Below, piece after piece: positions 1-6,262 of a stretch of DNA of 8,146 nucleotides. The position numbers and the translations under genes were made by a program. Each line of letters starts with the position of its first letter. Within the stretch, counting starts at the first letter, position 1. The DNA is from Caulobacteraceae bacterium (GTDB lineage: Bacteria; Pseudomonadota; Alphaproteobacteria; Caulobacterales; Caulobacteraceae): contig CANKPO010000048.1 of the NCBI GenBank assembly GCA_947484535.1, positions 1 through 8,146 on the forward strand, read 5' to 3'. The notes beneath the pieces are model-generated. The model was not told the origin of the DNA and made no database searches. It was given only the letters and a program-made list of their open reading frames with translations.

Positions 1-90
1 CCCTATTCGCCTGAGGCCGAAATTTTGGTGTTGCGGATCATCGACTGGTATTGCGCTAAGGCTAAGGCCTATATCGACGCAAAGAGCTGA
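1..90 (+). CDS. C-terminal fragment of an unidentified protein (5' truncated by the window edge)
   Basis: Frame 1 is open from the first base to a TGA at 88-90. It encodes 29 residues that begin PYSPEAEILVLRIIDWYC and end in AKS. The stop lies 17 nt before the next start, on the same strand, so this is probably the preceding gene of the same operon. The tail looks like a single amphipathic helix and carries no family-defining motif. It does not look like the C-terminus of the small ferredoxin-like subunit that accompanies some HcnBC-type oxidases, but 29 residues are too few to exclude this. No function is assigned. Confidence 0.6.
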   Translation, partial: PYSPEAEILVLRIIDWYCAKAKAYIDAKS

Positions 91-107
91 CGGGCGGAAC
101 CGATCCC

Positions 108-1364
108 ATGACCACTGATCCCACGGGTCTGCATCTCGAAACCTTGGCCATTGGCTATGGCTATGACCCGGCTCAGCATCAGGGCTCGGCCAAGCCGCCG
201 CTGTTTTTGACCTCGACCTTTGTCTATCCCAGCGCCCAGATCGCCAAGGATGCCCATCGGGTGTTCTTCAATGGTCCGGTCGATGGTGAGCCTGCCGGGG
301 CCTATATCTATTCGCGCCTCAACCATCCCAATCTGGACATGGTGGAAAAGCGGTTGGCGGTGCTGGATGGTGCCGAAGATTGCGCGGCCTTTTCAAGCGG
401 TATGGCGGCGCTGAGCACAACCCTGATGACCCTGCTGCGTCCCGGCGACAGCATGGTCTATAGCCGCCCGATCTATAGCGGCACCGATGGGCTGATGAAC
501 GGCCATCTGACCGACTATGGCATCAAGCCCTTCGGCATCACCGATGCGGTGGACCGGGCCAATGTGCAGGCCGCTGTCGACCTGGCCCTCAAGGCTGGCC
601 CCTTGACGGTGATGATGATCGAAAGCCCCGCCAATCCGACGGCGGCGACGGCAGACATCTCCATGATCCGGGCCATTGCCGATGAGGTCGGTGCCAAGAC
701 CGGACTTCGGCCCCTCGTGGTCGTGGACAACACCTTCCTAGGTCCCCTGCTGCAGTCACCGCTCAAGCATGGCGCTGACCTGACCATGACGTCCCTGACC
801 AAATATTGCGGGGGTCATAGCGATCTTTTGGCCGGGTCGGTCAGTGGCGATGCCGCCTTGGTGCGGCGCTTGAAACAGCGGCGCACGACCTTTGGCTGTC
901 ACCTTGATCCCCATACAAGCTGGTTGATGCTGCGCTCGCTAGAGACCCTGTCCCTGCGCACCGAGCGGTCCTGTTCCAACGCTGCTGCCATTGCCCGGTT
1001 CTTGGCCGACCATCCCAAGGTCCGCGCTGTGACCTACTTAGGCTTCCTGCCCGAGGGCTCGCCCGCCCGCGTCGTCTATGAGCGTCAGTGCAAGGGGGCC
1101 GGTTCGACCTTCTCGTTCAAGATCAAGGGCGGCGAGGCCGAGGCCTTCCGCATGCTCGACAGGGTGCGGCTGGCCAAGATGGCCGTCAGCCTTGGCGGGG
1201 CCGAGACCCTGATCTGCCATTCGGCGACCACCACCCACTATGCTGTGCCCCAGGCCCAGCGCGAAGAGGTGGGGATTGATGACGGCACCATCCGTATTTC
1301 GGTGGGCCTTGAACATATTGATGATCTGATCGCAGATCTTTCTCAGGCTCTGGAGGCCGTATGA
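108..1364 (+). CDS. PLP-dependent Cys/Met metabolism family enzyme (cystathionine gamma-synthase/lyase-like)
   Basis: A 418-residue fold-type I PLP enzyme, full length for the family that includes cystathionine gamma-synthase, cystathionine gamma-lyase and methionine gamma-lyase. Visible motifs, in order: substrate/cofactor segment YSRLNHPN (about 68-75), phosphate-binding SSGMAA (96-101), the stacking tyrosine in PIYSGT (Y123), VVDNTF with the pyridine-N aspartate D207, the Schiff-base lysine K232 in SLTKYCGGHSD, SLGGAETLICH (361-371), and the carboxylate-binding arginine R396 in TIRISVG. These indicate beta- or gamma-elimination or replacement on an amino acid. The position occupied by the catalytic cysteine of classical methionine gamma-lyases (YGCT) reads YSGT, so that specific activity is doubtful. 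The start is 17 nt after the upstream stop with only a weak GGCGG-like ribosome site. The 3' end overlaps the next start as ATGA, implying translational coupling to the flavoproteins. Family assignment is firm; reaction and substrate are unknown. Confidence 0.93.
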   Translation: MTTDPTGLHLETLAIGYGYDPAQHQGSAKPPLFLTSTFVYPSAQIAKDAHRVFFNGPVDGEPAGAYIYSRLNHPNLDMVEKRLAVLDGAEDCAAFSSGMAALSTTLMTLLRPGDSMVYSRPIYSGTDGLMNGHLTDYGIKPFGITDAVDRANVQAAVDLALKAGPLTVMMIESPANPTAATADISMIRAIADEVGAKTGLRPLVVVDNTFLGPLLQSPLKHGADLTMTSLTKYCGGHSDLLAGSVSGDAALVRRLKQRRTTFGCHLDPHTSWLMLRSLETLSLRTERSCSNAAAIARFLADHPKVRAVTYLGFLPEGSPARVVYERQCKGAGSTFSFKIKGGEAEAFRMLDRVRLAKMAVSLGGAETLICHSATTTHYAVPQAQREEVGIDDGTIRISVGLEHIDDLIADLSQALEAV

Positions 1365-2953
1365 CCGACGCCAAACTGGTCGATCGCTATTCGATCACAA
1401 ACCGCTTCCCCTCGGCGTCTCAAAAGGCCGATGTCGTGGTGATCGGGGCGGGGCCTTCCGGGGTCGCAGCCGCCATCGCTGCGGCCAAGGGCGGGGCCAG
1501 CGTCCTGCTGATCGATGAAAATCCTGTCTCTTCGTCCTTGATGGGCTTGGACACACCGCTCTATTTCGGTGGGCGCATGACCCGCGCCGTCGACAATAAG
1601 GCCCGCATGATCGAGCAGATCTTTGCCTCTGATCCGCTGCTCGAAGCCGCCTTCGAGGCCGGTGTCGAGGTCGCCTTGGGGGTCTATGCGTGGGGTGCGT
1701 TCCAGAATGGCCCCGGCATCGCGGCCATGCCCGAAGCCGCCGTGGGCCTTGCCGACGAAGAGTGCTCTTGGATGGTGGCCTACAAGCAACTAATCTTGGC
1801 CACCGGGTCGCGGGACCTGAGCCTGTCCTTCCAAGGCTGGGACCAACCCGGCGTCATGGGGGCCAATGGCCTCCATGCCCTGATGCACCGCTATGACGCC
1901 TTTGCCGGAAACGAAGTCCTGATCTTGGGGTCGGGCGATCTGGCCCTGAATACCGCTATCATGGTGGTCGAGGCCGGATTGAAGGTCGCCGCCCTGATCG
2001 AGGTGCGTGATCAGGTGCAGGGTGACGCCGCCCTCGCCGCCAAGGTGCGCGGCCACGGCATTGAGATCTTGAACGGCCATGTGATCGTCTCGGCCAGCGG
2101 CGGCGCCGATGGGGTCGAGCGCGCGACGGTGGTGCCGGTGGCGGGGGGCGATAGCCGCACCTTCACCTGCGACACCCTCTGTCAGGCCATCGGTCTGGTT
2201 CCGGCCATTGAGCTGTTCAATGTTCTGGGCGGCAAGCTGTCGGTCCGTACCGACCTTGGTGGCCATGTGCCTCAGCGGACTGGACTGGTCAGCACGGGCC
2301 TGGCCAATGTTCTTGTGGCCGGAGATTGCGCCGGGCTCAGCACCGTCGATGCCGCCGCCCATGGCGAGGCTGCTGCCGCTCTGGCGCTCGCGGCCATCGC
2401 GGGCCAACCCCTAGCCGATGAGGCCCCCGCCGCCGCGACCAGTCTCGATGCCCACGCCTATCACGCCGATTGGATGGCCGCCCTGATGAAGGTCGGTGAC
2501 GATTCCATCGTGGTTTGCCAGTGCGAAGAGGTCACGCGCGGCGACCTGACCGCCGTGCGCCAGCCCCGCTATCTAGGCCCGCCCTCCGAGGTCGCCGCCA
2601 AGCGCGACATCAAGACCTTGGCCGCCGATGGCCCGCTCAATCAGGACCAGTTCAAGCGCCTGACCCGCGCCTGTATGGGCCAGTGCCAAGCGAGGCGCTG
2701 CCGCGAGCAGGTGGCCCTGATCCTGGCCCAGTCGTCCGGTGTGCCGGTGGCCAAGGTGCCGCTCGCGGGCTATCGCGCGCCCATCCGGCCCCTGCCCATG
2801 AGCGTGCTGGCGGCCCATGACGAGCCCTATGACATGACCGCCAACTGGGATGTCTGGTTCGGCATTGCCAGCCAATGGGTCCCCTATAACGACATCGGCA
2901 CCGAGCGTGAGGCCATGCACCTCGAAATGCTCACCGACAGCCAGCACATCTAG
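1361..2953 (+). CDS. NAD(P)/FAD-dependent oxidoreductase with BFD-like [2Fe-2S] segment (HcnB/OoxA-like A subunit)
   Basis: A 530-residue flavoprotein. The N-terminal dinucleotide-binding motif is VVVIGAGPSG (about 25-34), ending in the ribose-binding acidic residue of LLIDE (E53). LATGSR (146-151) and a second Rossmann motif ILGSGDLALNTA (188-199) follow, then the FAD motif NVLVAGDCAG (316-325). The C-terminal part has a Cys pair C386-Q-C388 followed by EEVT, and a second cluster TRACMGQCQARRC with C438, C442 and C447. This is the [2Fe-2S] arrangement typical of the A subunits of opine oxidase, hydrogen cyanide synthase and dye-linked proline/hydroxyproline dehydrogenases. Those proteins work with a DAO-family catalytic subunit, which is the next gene here. 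It probably passes electrons from the partner's FAD to an acceptor. About 60 further residues follow the cluster (WDVWFGIASQWVPYND near 496-511), making it longer than many relatives. The start overlaps the previous stop by 4 nt. The substrate is unknown. Confidence 0.88.
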   Translation: MTDAKLVDRYSITNRFPSASQKADVVVIGAGPSGVAAAIAAAKGGASVLLIDENPVSSSLMGLDTPLYFGGRMTRAVDNKARMIEQIFASDPLLEAAFEAGVEVALGVYAWGAFQNGPGIAAMPEAAVGLADEECSWMVAYKQLILATGSRDLSLSFQGWDQPGVMGANGLHALMHRYDAFAGNEVLILGSGDLALNTAIMVVEAGLKVAALIEVRDQVQGDAALAAKVRGHGIEILNGHVIVSASGGADGVERATVVPVAGGDSRTFTCDTLCQAIGLVPAIELFNVLGGKLSVRTDLGGHVPQRTGLVSTGLANVLVAGDCAGLSTVDAAAHGEAAAALALAAIAGQPLADEAPAAATSLDAHAYHADWMAALMKVGDDSIVVCQCEEVTRGDLTAVRQPRYLGPPSEVAAKRDIKTLAADGPLNQDQFKRLTRACMGQCQARRCREQVALILAQSSGVPVAKVPLAGYRAPIRPLPMSVLAAHDEPYDMTANWDVWFGIASQWVPYNDIGTEREAMHLEMLTDSQHI

Positions 2954-2965
2954 GACCGACCGATC

Positions 2966-4111
2966 ATGAGCACGCAAAAGGGCGCAACAGTCATTGTTGT
3001 TGGTGGGGGTGTCAGTGGCCTGAGCGCAGCCTGGTGGCTGGCGCGGTCGGGCGTTGATGTCTTGGTGTTGGACAAGGGCATTGTCGGTTGGGAAGCCTCG
3101 GGCCGCAATGGCGGCGGGGCCTCGCACTTCCAAAGCCCGCTTTTCGCCGAAGAGCAGCGCCTGTGGCCGATGATGGACGAGATGCTCGGCTATTCGACCG
3201 AATATCAGCGCGGCAAGCTGGTTCTGGCCACGACCGAGGGCCAGCTCAAGCATTACCGCTATATGGCCGAGACCTTCTGCGAGAACGGCTCGCCAGCCCA
3301 CGAGATCGACCTTCAGGAGATCCGCGAGCGGGTCCCGATGAGCGGTGACAATATTCTGGGCGGCGTCCATCTGACCATCGCCGGTCAGGCCAATCCCCAG
3401 CGCACGGTGCAGGCCTATGCTTGGGCCCTGCAGGATCTGGGCGGGCGTATCCAACAGCACACGCCGGTCCTGCGCCTCGTGCATGAACGCGGCAAGGTCA
3501 CGGGCGTCGAGACCAAGGACGGCATCTTGGGCTGTGATAGCGTCGTTGTCGCGGCCGGTCCGCAGAGCGCGACCCTGCTGGCGGGTGTGGGGATCAACCT
3601 GCCCATCGCCTCGGCGCGGGCAGAGATGATTGTCACCGAGCCTGCGCCGATGATGGCCATTGGCGCGGTGGACGGCAACGGCCTCTATGGCCGCCAGACC
3701 AAGCGCGGCAACCTTGCCTATGGCGGCGGCCCTCATGAGTGGCTGGATGTGGGGCCGATGGGACCGTCGGTGCGGCCCGGCTCGCCGCTGGTGCGCAACC
3801 TGACCAAGCGTTTGTTGGGCCTGTTCAGCAAGGCTGGGAACCTGCGGGTGATCCGCAGTTGGGCCGGGGTGATCGAGAACACACCCGATGGCCGTCCGGT
3901 CATCGACCGGATCGACAATGTGACCCTGATCACCATGTCCAGCGTCGGCTTTGGTCTTTCGCCTGCCAGCGGCCATGCGGTGCGTGATCTGGTCATGGAC
4001 GGCAAATGTTCATTTGCGGATCTGGAACTGCTCAAGCTCAGCCGCTTTGACGGATTGTCGCCCAACTGGCGCGCCGAAAAGGGCTGGCTGTCCCACGCCG
4101 AGCCGGTCTAG
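2966..4111 (+). CDS. DAO-family FAD-dependent oxidoreductase (HcnC/OoxB/glycine oxidase-like catalytic subunit)
   Basis: A 381-residue protein of the D-amino acid oxidase (DAO) superfamily. The N-terminus carries the FAD ADP-binding fold VIVVGGGVSGLSAAWWLA (about 9-26), closed by D36 in LVLDKG. ASGRNGGGAS (44-53) matches the ASGRN-type flavin-contact segment of the glycine/sarcosine oxidase group. The mid-domain has SVVVAAGPQS (192-201). The C-terminal FAD motif is RSWAGVIENTPDGRPVID (297-314), followed by VGFGLSPASGHAV (327-339). No signal peptide or membrane segment is visible, so it is probably cytoplasmic or peripherally membrane bound. It lies 12 nt after the [2Fe-2S] flavoprotein gene, as expected for the catalytic beta subunit of a heteromeric amine dehydrogenase or oxidase. 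Relatives oxidise glycine, opines, D-amino acids, proline or hydroxyproline; the sequence does not choose among these. It is the last gene of the operon, facing a hairpin region. Confidence 0.88.
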   Translation: MSTQKGATVIVVGGGVSGLSAAWWLARSGVDVLVLDKGIVGWEASGRNGGGASHFQSPLFAEEQRLWPMMDEMLGYSTEYQRGKLVLATTEGQLKHYRYMAETFCENGSPAHEIDLQEIRERVPMSGDNILGGVHLTIAGQANPQRTVQAYAWALQDLGGRIQQHTPVLRLVHERGKVTGVETKDGILGCDSVVVAAGPQSATLLAGVGINLPIASARAEMIVTEPAPMMAIGAVDGNGLYGRQTKRGNLAYGGGPHEWLDVGPMGPSVRPGSPLVRNLTKRLLGLFSKAGNLRVIRSWAGVIENTPDGRPVIDRIDNVTLITMSSVGFGLSPASGHAVRDLVMDGKCSFADLELLKLSRFDGLSPNWRAEKGWLSHAEPV

Positions 4112-4117
4112 GCACAG

Positions 4118-4224
4118 AACCCCCTACCCCCGCTGCGCGGGTACTTCCCCCAGAGGGGGAAGATTTGTGCATCGATGATCTTGCCCCTCTGGGGGAAGTG
4201 GCGCGCAGCGCCGAAGGGGGCCTT
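4118..4224. repeat. Long imperfect inverted repeat, possible bidirectional terminator
   Basis: The inner arms CTTCCCCCAGAGGGG (4144-4158) and CCCCTCTGGGGGAAG (4183-4197) are exact reverse complements, 15 bp each. Pairing continues outward imperfectly: CGCTGCGCGG (4131-4140) faces GCGCGCAGCG (4201-4210), and the C-rich 4118-4130 faces AAGGGGGCCTT near 4214-4224. The loop is about 24 nt (4159-4182). The element starts 6 nt after the last plus-strand stop and ends in TTGTTTTAAT on the plus strand, so it could terminate the oxidoreductase operon. It may also block read-through from ssrA. Intergenic palindromes with a CCCCCAGAGGGGG core are common in Caulobacterales as I recall them, so this is probably a dispersed REP-like element; copy number cannot be judged from this window. 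Confidence 0.8.
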
Positions 4225-4258
4225 GTTTTAATATCAATATGGGTGAGGGCCTTGTTTT
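4218..4258 (+). repeat. 12-bp direct repeat GGGCCTTGTTTT
   Basis: Two exact copies of GGGCCTTGTTTT lie at 4218-4229 and 4247-4258, 29 nt apart start to start. Each is a short G/C stretch followed by a T-rich tail. The first copy overlaps the outer arm of the large inverted repeat and resembles the end of a terminator. The second suggests a small tandem duplication of that end. Nearby are AT-rich palindromic bits (TTGATATCAA at 4279-4288) and a small perfect stem CCGCG-AA-CGCGG (4264-4275). No gene is visible between 4112 and 4320. Confidence 0.5.
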
Positions 4259-4287
4259 CTCTTCCGCGAACGCGGATTTGATATCAA

Positions 4288-4316
4288 GTGAGGGGGGGAG
4301 GAGGTGAGGGGATTGC
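4288..4316 (-). terminator. C-rich, G-poor tract downstream of ssrA, candidate Rho-loading region
   Basis: Read on the minus strand, the stretch just after the tmRNA coding piece is almost pure C, T and A, with CCCCTCACCTCCTCC followed by CCCCCTCACTT. The run of C without G is the composition expected of a Rho utilisation (rut) site. No stem with a minus-strand U-run is visible close behind the gene, so Rho-dependent termination or processing is a reasonable guess. This rests on composition alone. Confidence 0.25.
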
Positions 4317-4320
4317 TGTT

Positions 4321-4632
4321 GCCAGGCTCCCCTCGGGCCTCGCCTAACGCTGCTAAGACGTTAGGGCTTTAGGTCGAAATTCGTGGCACCGCATTACGCA
4401 GCGAGACGGATCTCTTGAGCGAAGTTATCGTTCGCATTTAGATTAAGGCCCGATACCGGTGAGCCCACCCGAGAGAAAGCACTAACGTCTTTACACGTCT
4501 GTCGATGCTGATCGGCCCCAAACAGCCCGTCGATACACGGGGTAGGAATTGGTGGAGCCGCCGGGAATCGCACCCGGGTCCAGTCCGTTTATTGCACGCG
4601 CCTTTATCTCCATAGTCCGACCGTCGCCGAAC
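4321..4632 (-). ncRNA. ssrA: Transfer-messenger RNA, circularly permuted (two-piece, alphaproteobacterial type)
   Basis: tmRNA frees stalled ribosomes by adding a degradation tag to the unfinished peptide. On the minus strand the acceptor piece comes first (about 4632-4550). It has a T arm CCGGG-TGCGATT-CCCGG (4577-4561), acceptor strand CGGCTCC (4560-4554) and an encoded ACCA ending at 4550. A 30-nt intervening segment (4549-4520) follows, to be removed during maturation. The coding piece then starts with GGGGCCG (4519-4513), which pairs fully, allowing one G-U, with CGGCTCC. ATCGACAG just after it matches the D-loop-like segment of tmRNAs. The tag reading frame is at 4435-4394. A small pseudoknot can form before it: GGTG (4469-4466) with CACC (4461-4458), and loop GGCT (4465-4462) with GGCC (4450-4447). 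P2 can join CGTTAGTGC (4487-4479) to GCAATAAACG (4595-4586). This order, 3' half before 5' half, is the permuted arrangement known in Alphaproteobacteria. The outer ends, particularly the 3' end, are approximate. Confidence 0.93.
4394..4435 (-). other. tmRNA proteolysis-tag reading frame, tag (A)ANDNFAQEIRLAA
   Basis: Starting at resume codon GCG (4435-4433), the frame reads A-N-D-N-F-A-Q-E-I-R-L-A-A and stops at TAA (4396-4394). With the alanine carried by tmRNA itself, the tag is AANDNFAQEIRLAA, 14 residues. That equals the length of the Caulobacter tag AANDNFAEEFAVAA and shares its first seven residues. The terminal LAA is the usual ClpXP-recognised end. The ANDNF start and AA end make this reading very secure; the exact resume codon is inferred by homology. 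Confidence 0.93.
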
Positions 4633-4638
4633 AGGTTC

Positions 4639-4667
4639 AATATAGGCGCGAAACCGCCTCAGCGGAA
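4639..4667 (-). promoter_or_regulatory. Likely ssrA promoter
   Basis: On the minus strand TTCCGC (4667-4662) and TATATT (4644-4639) are separated by 17 nt, an ideal sigma-70-type spacing. The -10 box is good and the -35 box is weak. The predicted start, about 7 nt downstream near 4632, fits the 5' end of the acceptor piece. The promoter begins 5 nt after the purC stop codon, so ssrA can be transcribed independently of the ilv-purC genes. Confidence 0.55.
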
Positions 4668-4672
4668 GGGGG

Positions 4673-5599
4673 TCACTGAAAGGCTTTGAGATCCAGCGCC
4701 TTGCCGGTGAGTAATTCATAGACGGCGAGGTAGCGCTGGCTGGTGGCGGTGATCACGGCGTCAGGCAGGGGCGGTGGCGGGGCCTCGCCATTCCAGCGCC
4801 CTGCGGCCCGTTCAACGTCGAGATAGTCGCGCAGGGGCTGCTTATCGAAGCTGGGCTGGCCTTGGCCTGGCTGATAGTGATCGGCGGGCCAGAAGCGTGA
4901 GCTGTCCGGCGTCATGACCTCGTCGATCAGCCACAGACCGCCCTCGGCATCCTGGCCAAATTCGAACTTGGTATCGGCGATGATGATGCCGCGTTCCTCG
5001 GCCTTGGCGCGGCCGAACTCATAGACTGTGCGGCTGAGGGCCTCCAGCTTGCCCGCCAGATCGCTGCCAAGACGGGCGCGCAGGTCCTCAACGCCGATAT
5101 TCTCATCATGACCGCTTTCGGCCTTGGTGGCGGGGCTGAAGAGGGCCGGGTCGAGCCTGTCGCTTTCGCGCAGGCCCGTGGGCAGGGCCTCGCCGGCCAG
5201 CGTGCCGGTGGCCTTGTAATCTTTCCAAGCTGAGCCTGAAATATAGCCGCGCATGACACATTCGAAGGGCACGACCTTGGCGCGTTTGCACAGCATGGTC
5301 CGGCCGAGGATGGCCGCGCGATGGGGTGCCAGAGCGGGCAGGGCAGCGATGATCTCGTCCGTATCGGCGCTGATCAGATGGTGACGGGTAACGCTGGCCA
5401 GCTGGGCAAACCACCAGGCGCTGAGCTGGGTTAGGACCAGCCCCTTGAAGGGCACAGGTTCATCCATCACCACGTCAAAGGCGCTGATCCGATCTGACGC
5501 GACCAGCAGCAGCCGCTCGGCATCGACCTCATAGACGTCGCGCACCTTGCCGCGCGCCAGAAGGGTCAGGGGCAGGGTGCTGAAGGTCATTGCCGTCAT
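4673..5599 (-). CDS. purC: Phosphoribosylaminoimidazole-succinocarboxamide (SAICAR) synthase, long type
   Basis: Catalyses ATP-dependent joining of aspartate to CAIR in de novo purine synthesis, in the cytoplasm. From ATG 5599 it has 308 residues. [11 protein letters not shown] (15-25) is the N-terminal nucleotide-binding start. [12 protein letters not shown] (34-45) follows, then the first family signature [14 protein letters not shown] (110-123), with Ser where the pattern usually has Thr or Ala before GS. The second signature is IADTKFEFG (207-215), and [14 protein letters not shown] (224-237) completes the active site. Length and motif style match the roughly 300-residue form of Xanthomonas and fungal ADE1 rather than the roughly 240-250-residue E. 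coli form. The open frame extends upstream to 5653 but would overlap ilvN. ATG 5599 has a weak GTGAG 7 nt ahead and leaves 34 nt after the ilvN stop; ATG 5590 (305 residues) is the alternative. Function is sure; start is moderately sure. Confidence 0.94.
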   Translation of the reverse strand: MTAMTFSTLPLTLLARGKVRDVYEVDAERLLLVASDRISAFDVVMDEPVPFKGLVLTQLSAWWFAQLASVTRHHLISADTDEIIAALPALAPHRAAILGRTMLCKRAKVVPFECVMRGYISGSAWKDYKATGTLAGEALPTGLRESDRLDPALFSPATKAESGHDENIGVEDLRARLGSDLAGKLEALSRTVYEFGRAKAEERGIIIADTKFEFGQDAEGGLWLIDEVMTPDSSRFWPADHYQPGQGQPSFDKQPLRDYLDVERAAGRWNGEAPPPPLPDAVITATSQRYLAVYELLTGKALDLKAFQ

Positions 5600-5633
5600 T
5601 GTCGTGCTCACGCTTGAGGGCCGAGAGGGTCGA

Positions 5634-6182
5634 TTACATGGCCTCGCTGCCACGGGTGATCGATAGGACCCCCGTGCGCGACACTTCGACCAGACCCAGC
5701 GGCCGCATCAGCTCGATGAACTTGTCGATCTTACCGGAGTCGCCGGTGACTTCGAAGATGAAGCTCTCATGGGTGGTATCGACCACCTTGGCCCGGAAGA
5801 TTTCAGAGACGCGCAGGGCCTCAACCCGTTCCGTGCCCCGGCCGCTGACCTTGACCAGTGCCAATTCGCGCTCAACACCGAGGGGATCACGGCTGACATC
5901 CTGCACTTCCAAGGTCGCGACCATCTTTTCGAGCTGGGCGCGGATCTGGGCGAGGGTCTCGACCGTGCCGGACGTGACGATGGTGATGCGCGAGGTGTGG
6001 GCCCGGCGATCAGTTTCCGCGACCGTCAGGCTCTCAATATTATAGCCCCGGGCTGCGAACAGGCCGACCACCCGATGCAGTACACCGGGCTCATTGGCGA
6101 CGATCACCGCAAAGGTGGCGCGCTGCTCGGCGACATCCAGATGATCGAGAAAATAGGCGGAGCCGGGTTGGTCAGCAGGCAT
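5634..6182 (-). CDS. ilvN: Acetolactate synthase small (regulatory) subunit
   Basis: A 182-residue ACT-domain protein (the family is also named IlvH) that binds the large subunit, raises its activity and makes it sensitive to branched-chain amino acid feedback. The N-terminal ACT domain (about 22-95) shows the ligand-site motif [20 protein letters not shown] (30-49) and SLTVAETD (51-58), followed by RITIVTSG (65-72). The C-terminal domain includes RELALVKV (105-112), [17 protein letters not shown] (131-147) and [18 protein letters not shown] (161-178), all typical. The length is normal for alphaproteobacteria. It lies downstream of ilvB on the same strand after a 126-bp spacer, and upstream of purC. 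The ribosome site is weak (GAG about 9 nt before the ATG). Effector specificity, probably valine, is inferred from the family. Confidence 0.95.
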   Translation of the reverse strand: MPADQPGSAYFLDHLDVAEQRATFAVIVANEPGVLHRVVGLFAARGYNIESLTVAETDRRAHTSRITIVTSGTVETLAQIRAQLEKMVATLEVQDVSRDPLGVERELALVKVSGRGTERVEALRVSEIFRAKVVDTTHESFIFEVTGDSGKIDKFIELMRPLGLVEVSRTGVLSITRGSEAM

Positions 6183-6262
6183 TTCAGGGTCTCATTTCCG
6201 TTCGGTGCGGCCCCCTAATCCAACGGGACAAGGGAAGCAGATCATTTCGGTCTTGTGGTGCC

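Noticed and set aside
1790..2407. 205-codon minus-strand open frame
   Set aside because: It lies fully inside the HcnB-like gene on the opposite strand and has no motif or ribosome site.
2954..2965. Internal promoter before the DAO-family gene
   Set aside because: The gap is 12 nt, and no convincing -35/-10 pair is visible at the end of the preceding gene; operon read-through is sufficient.
2573..3976. 467-codon minus-strand open frame
   Set aside because: It is antisense to two genes with clear flavoprotein motifs. The His/Arg/Gly/Ala-rich product is typical of a GC-rich shadow frame.
4264..4275. CCGCG-AA-CGCGG as an intrinsic terminator
   Set aside because: The loop is only 2 nt and neither strand has a U-run directly after the stem.
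4438..4719. 93-codon minus-strand open frame
   Set aside because: It runs through the acceptor piece, spacer and coding piece of ssrA and overlaps the purC 3' end. Its product has no recognisable motif, and the RNA gene explains the sequence.
5600..5653. Upstream start giving a 326-residue PurC
   Set aside because: It would overlap the end of ilvN and add 18 residues ([18 protein letters not shown]) unlike a PurC N-terminus. ATG 5599 fits the family better.
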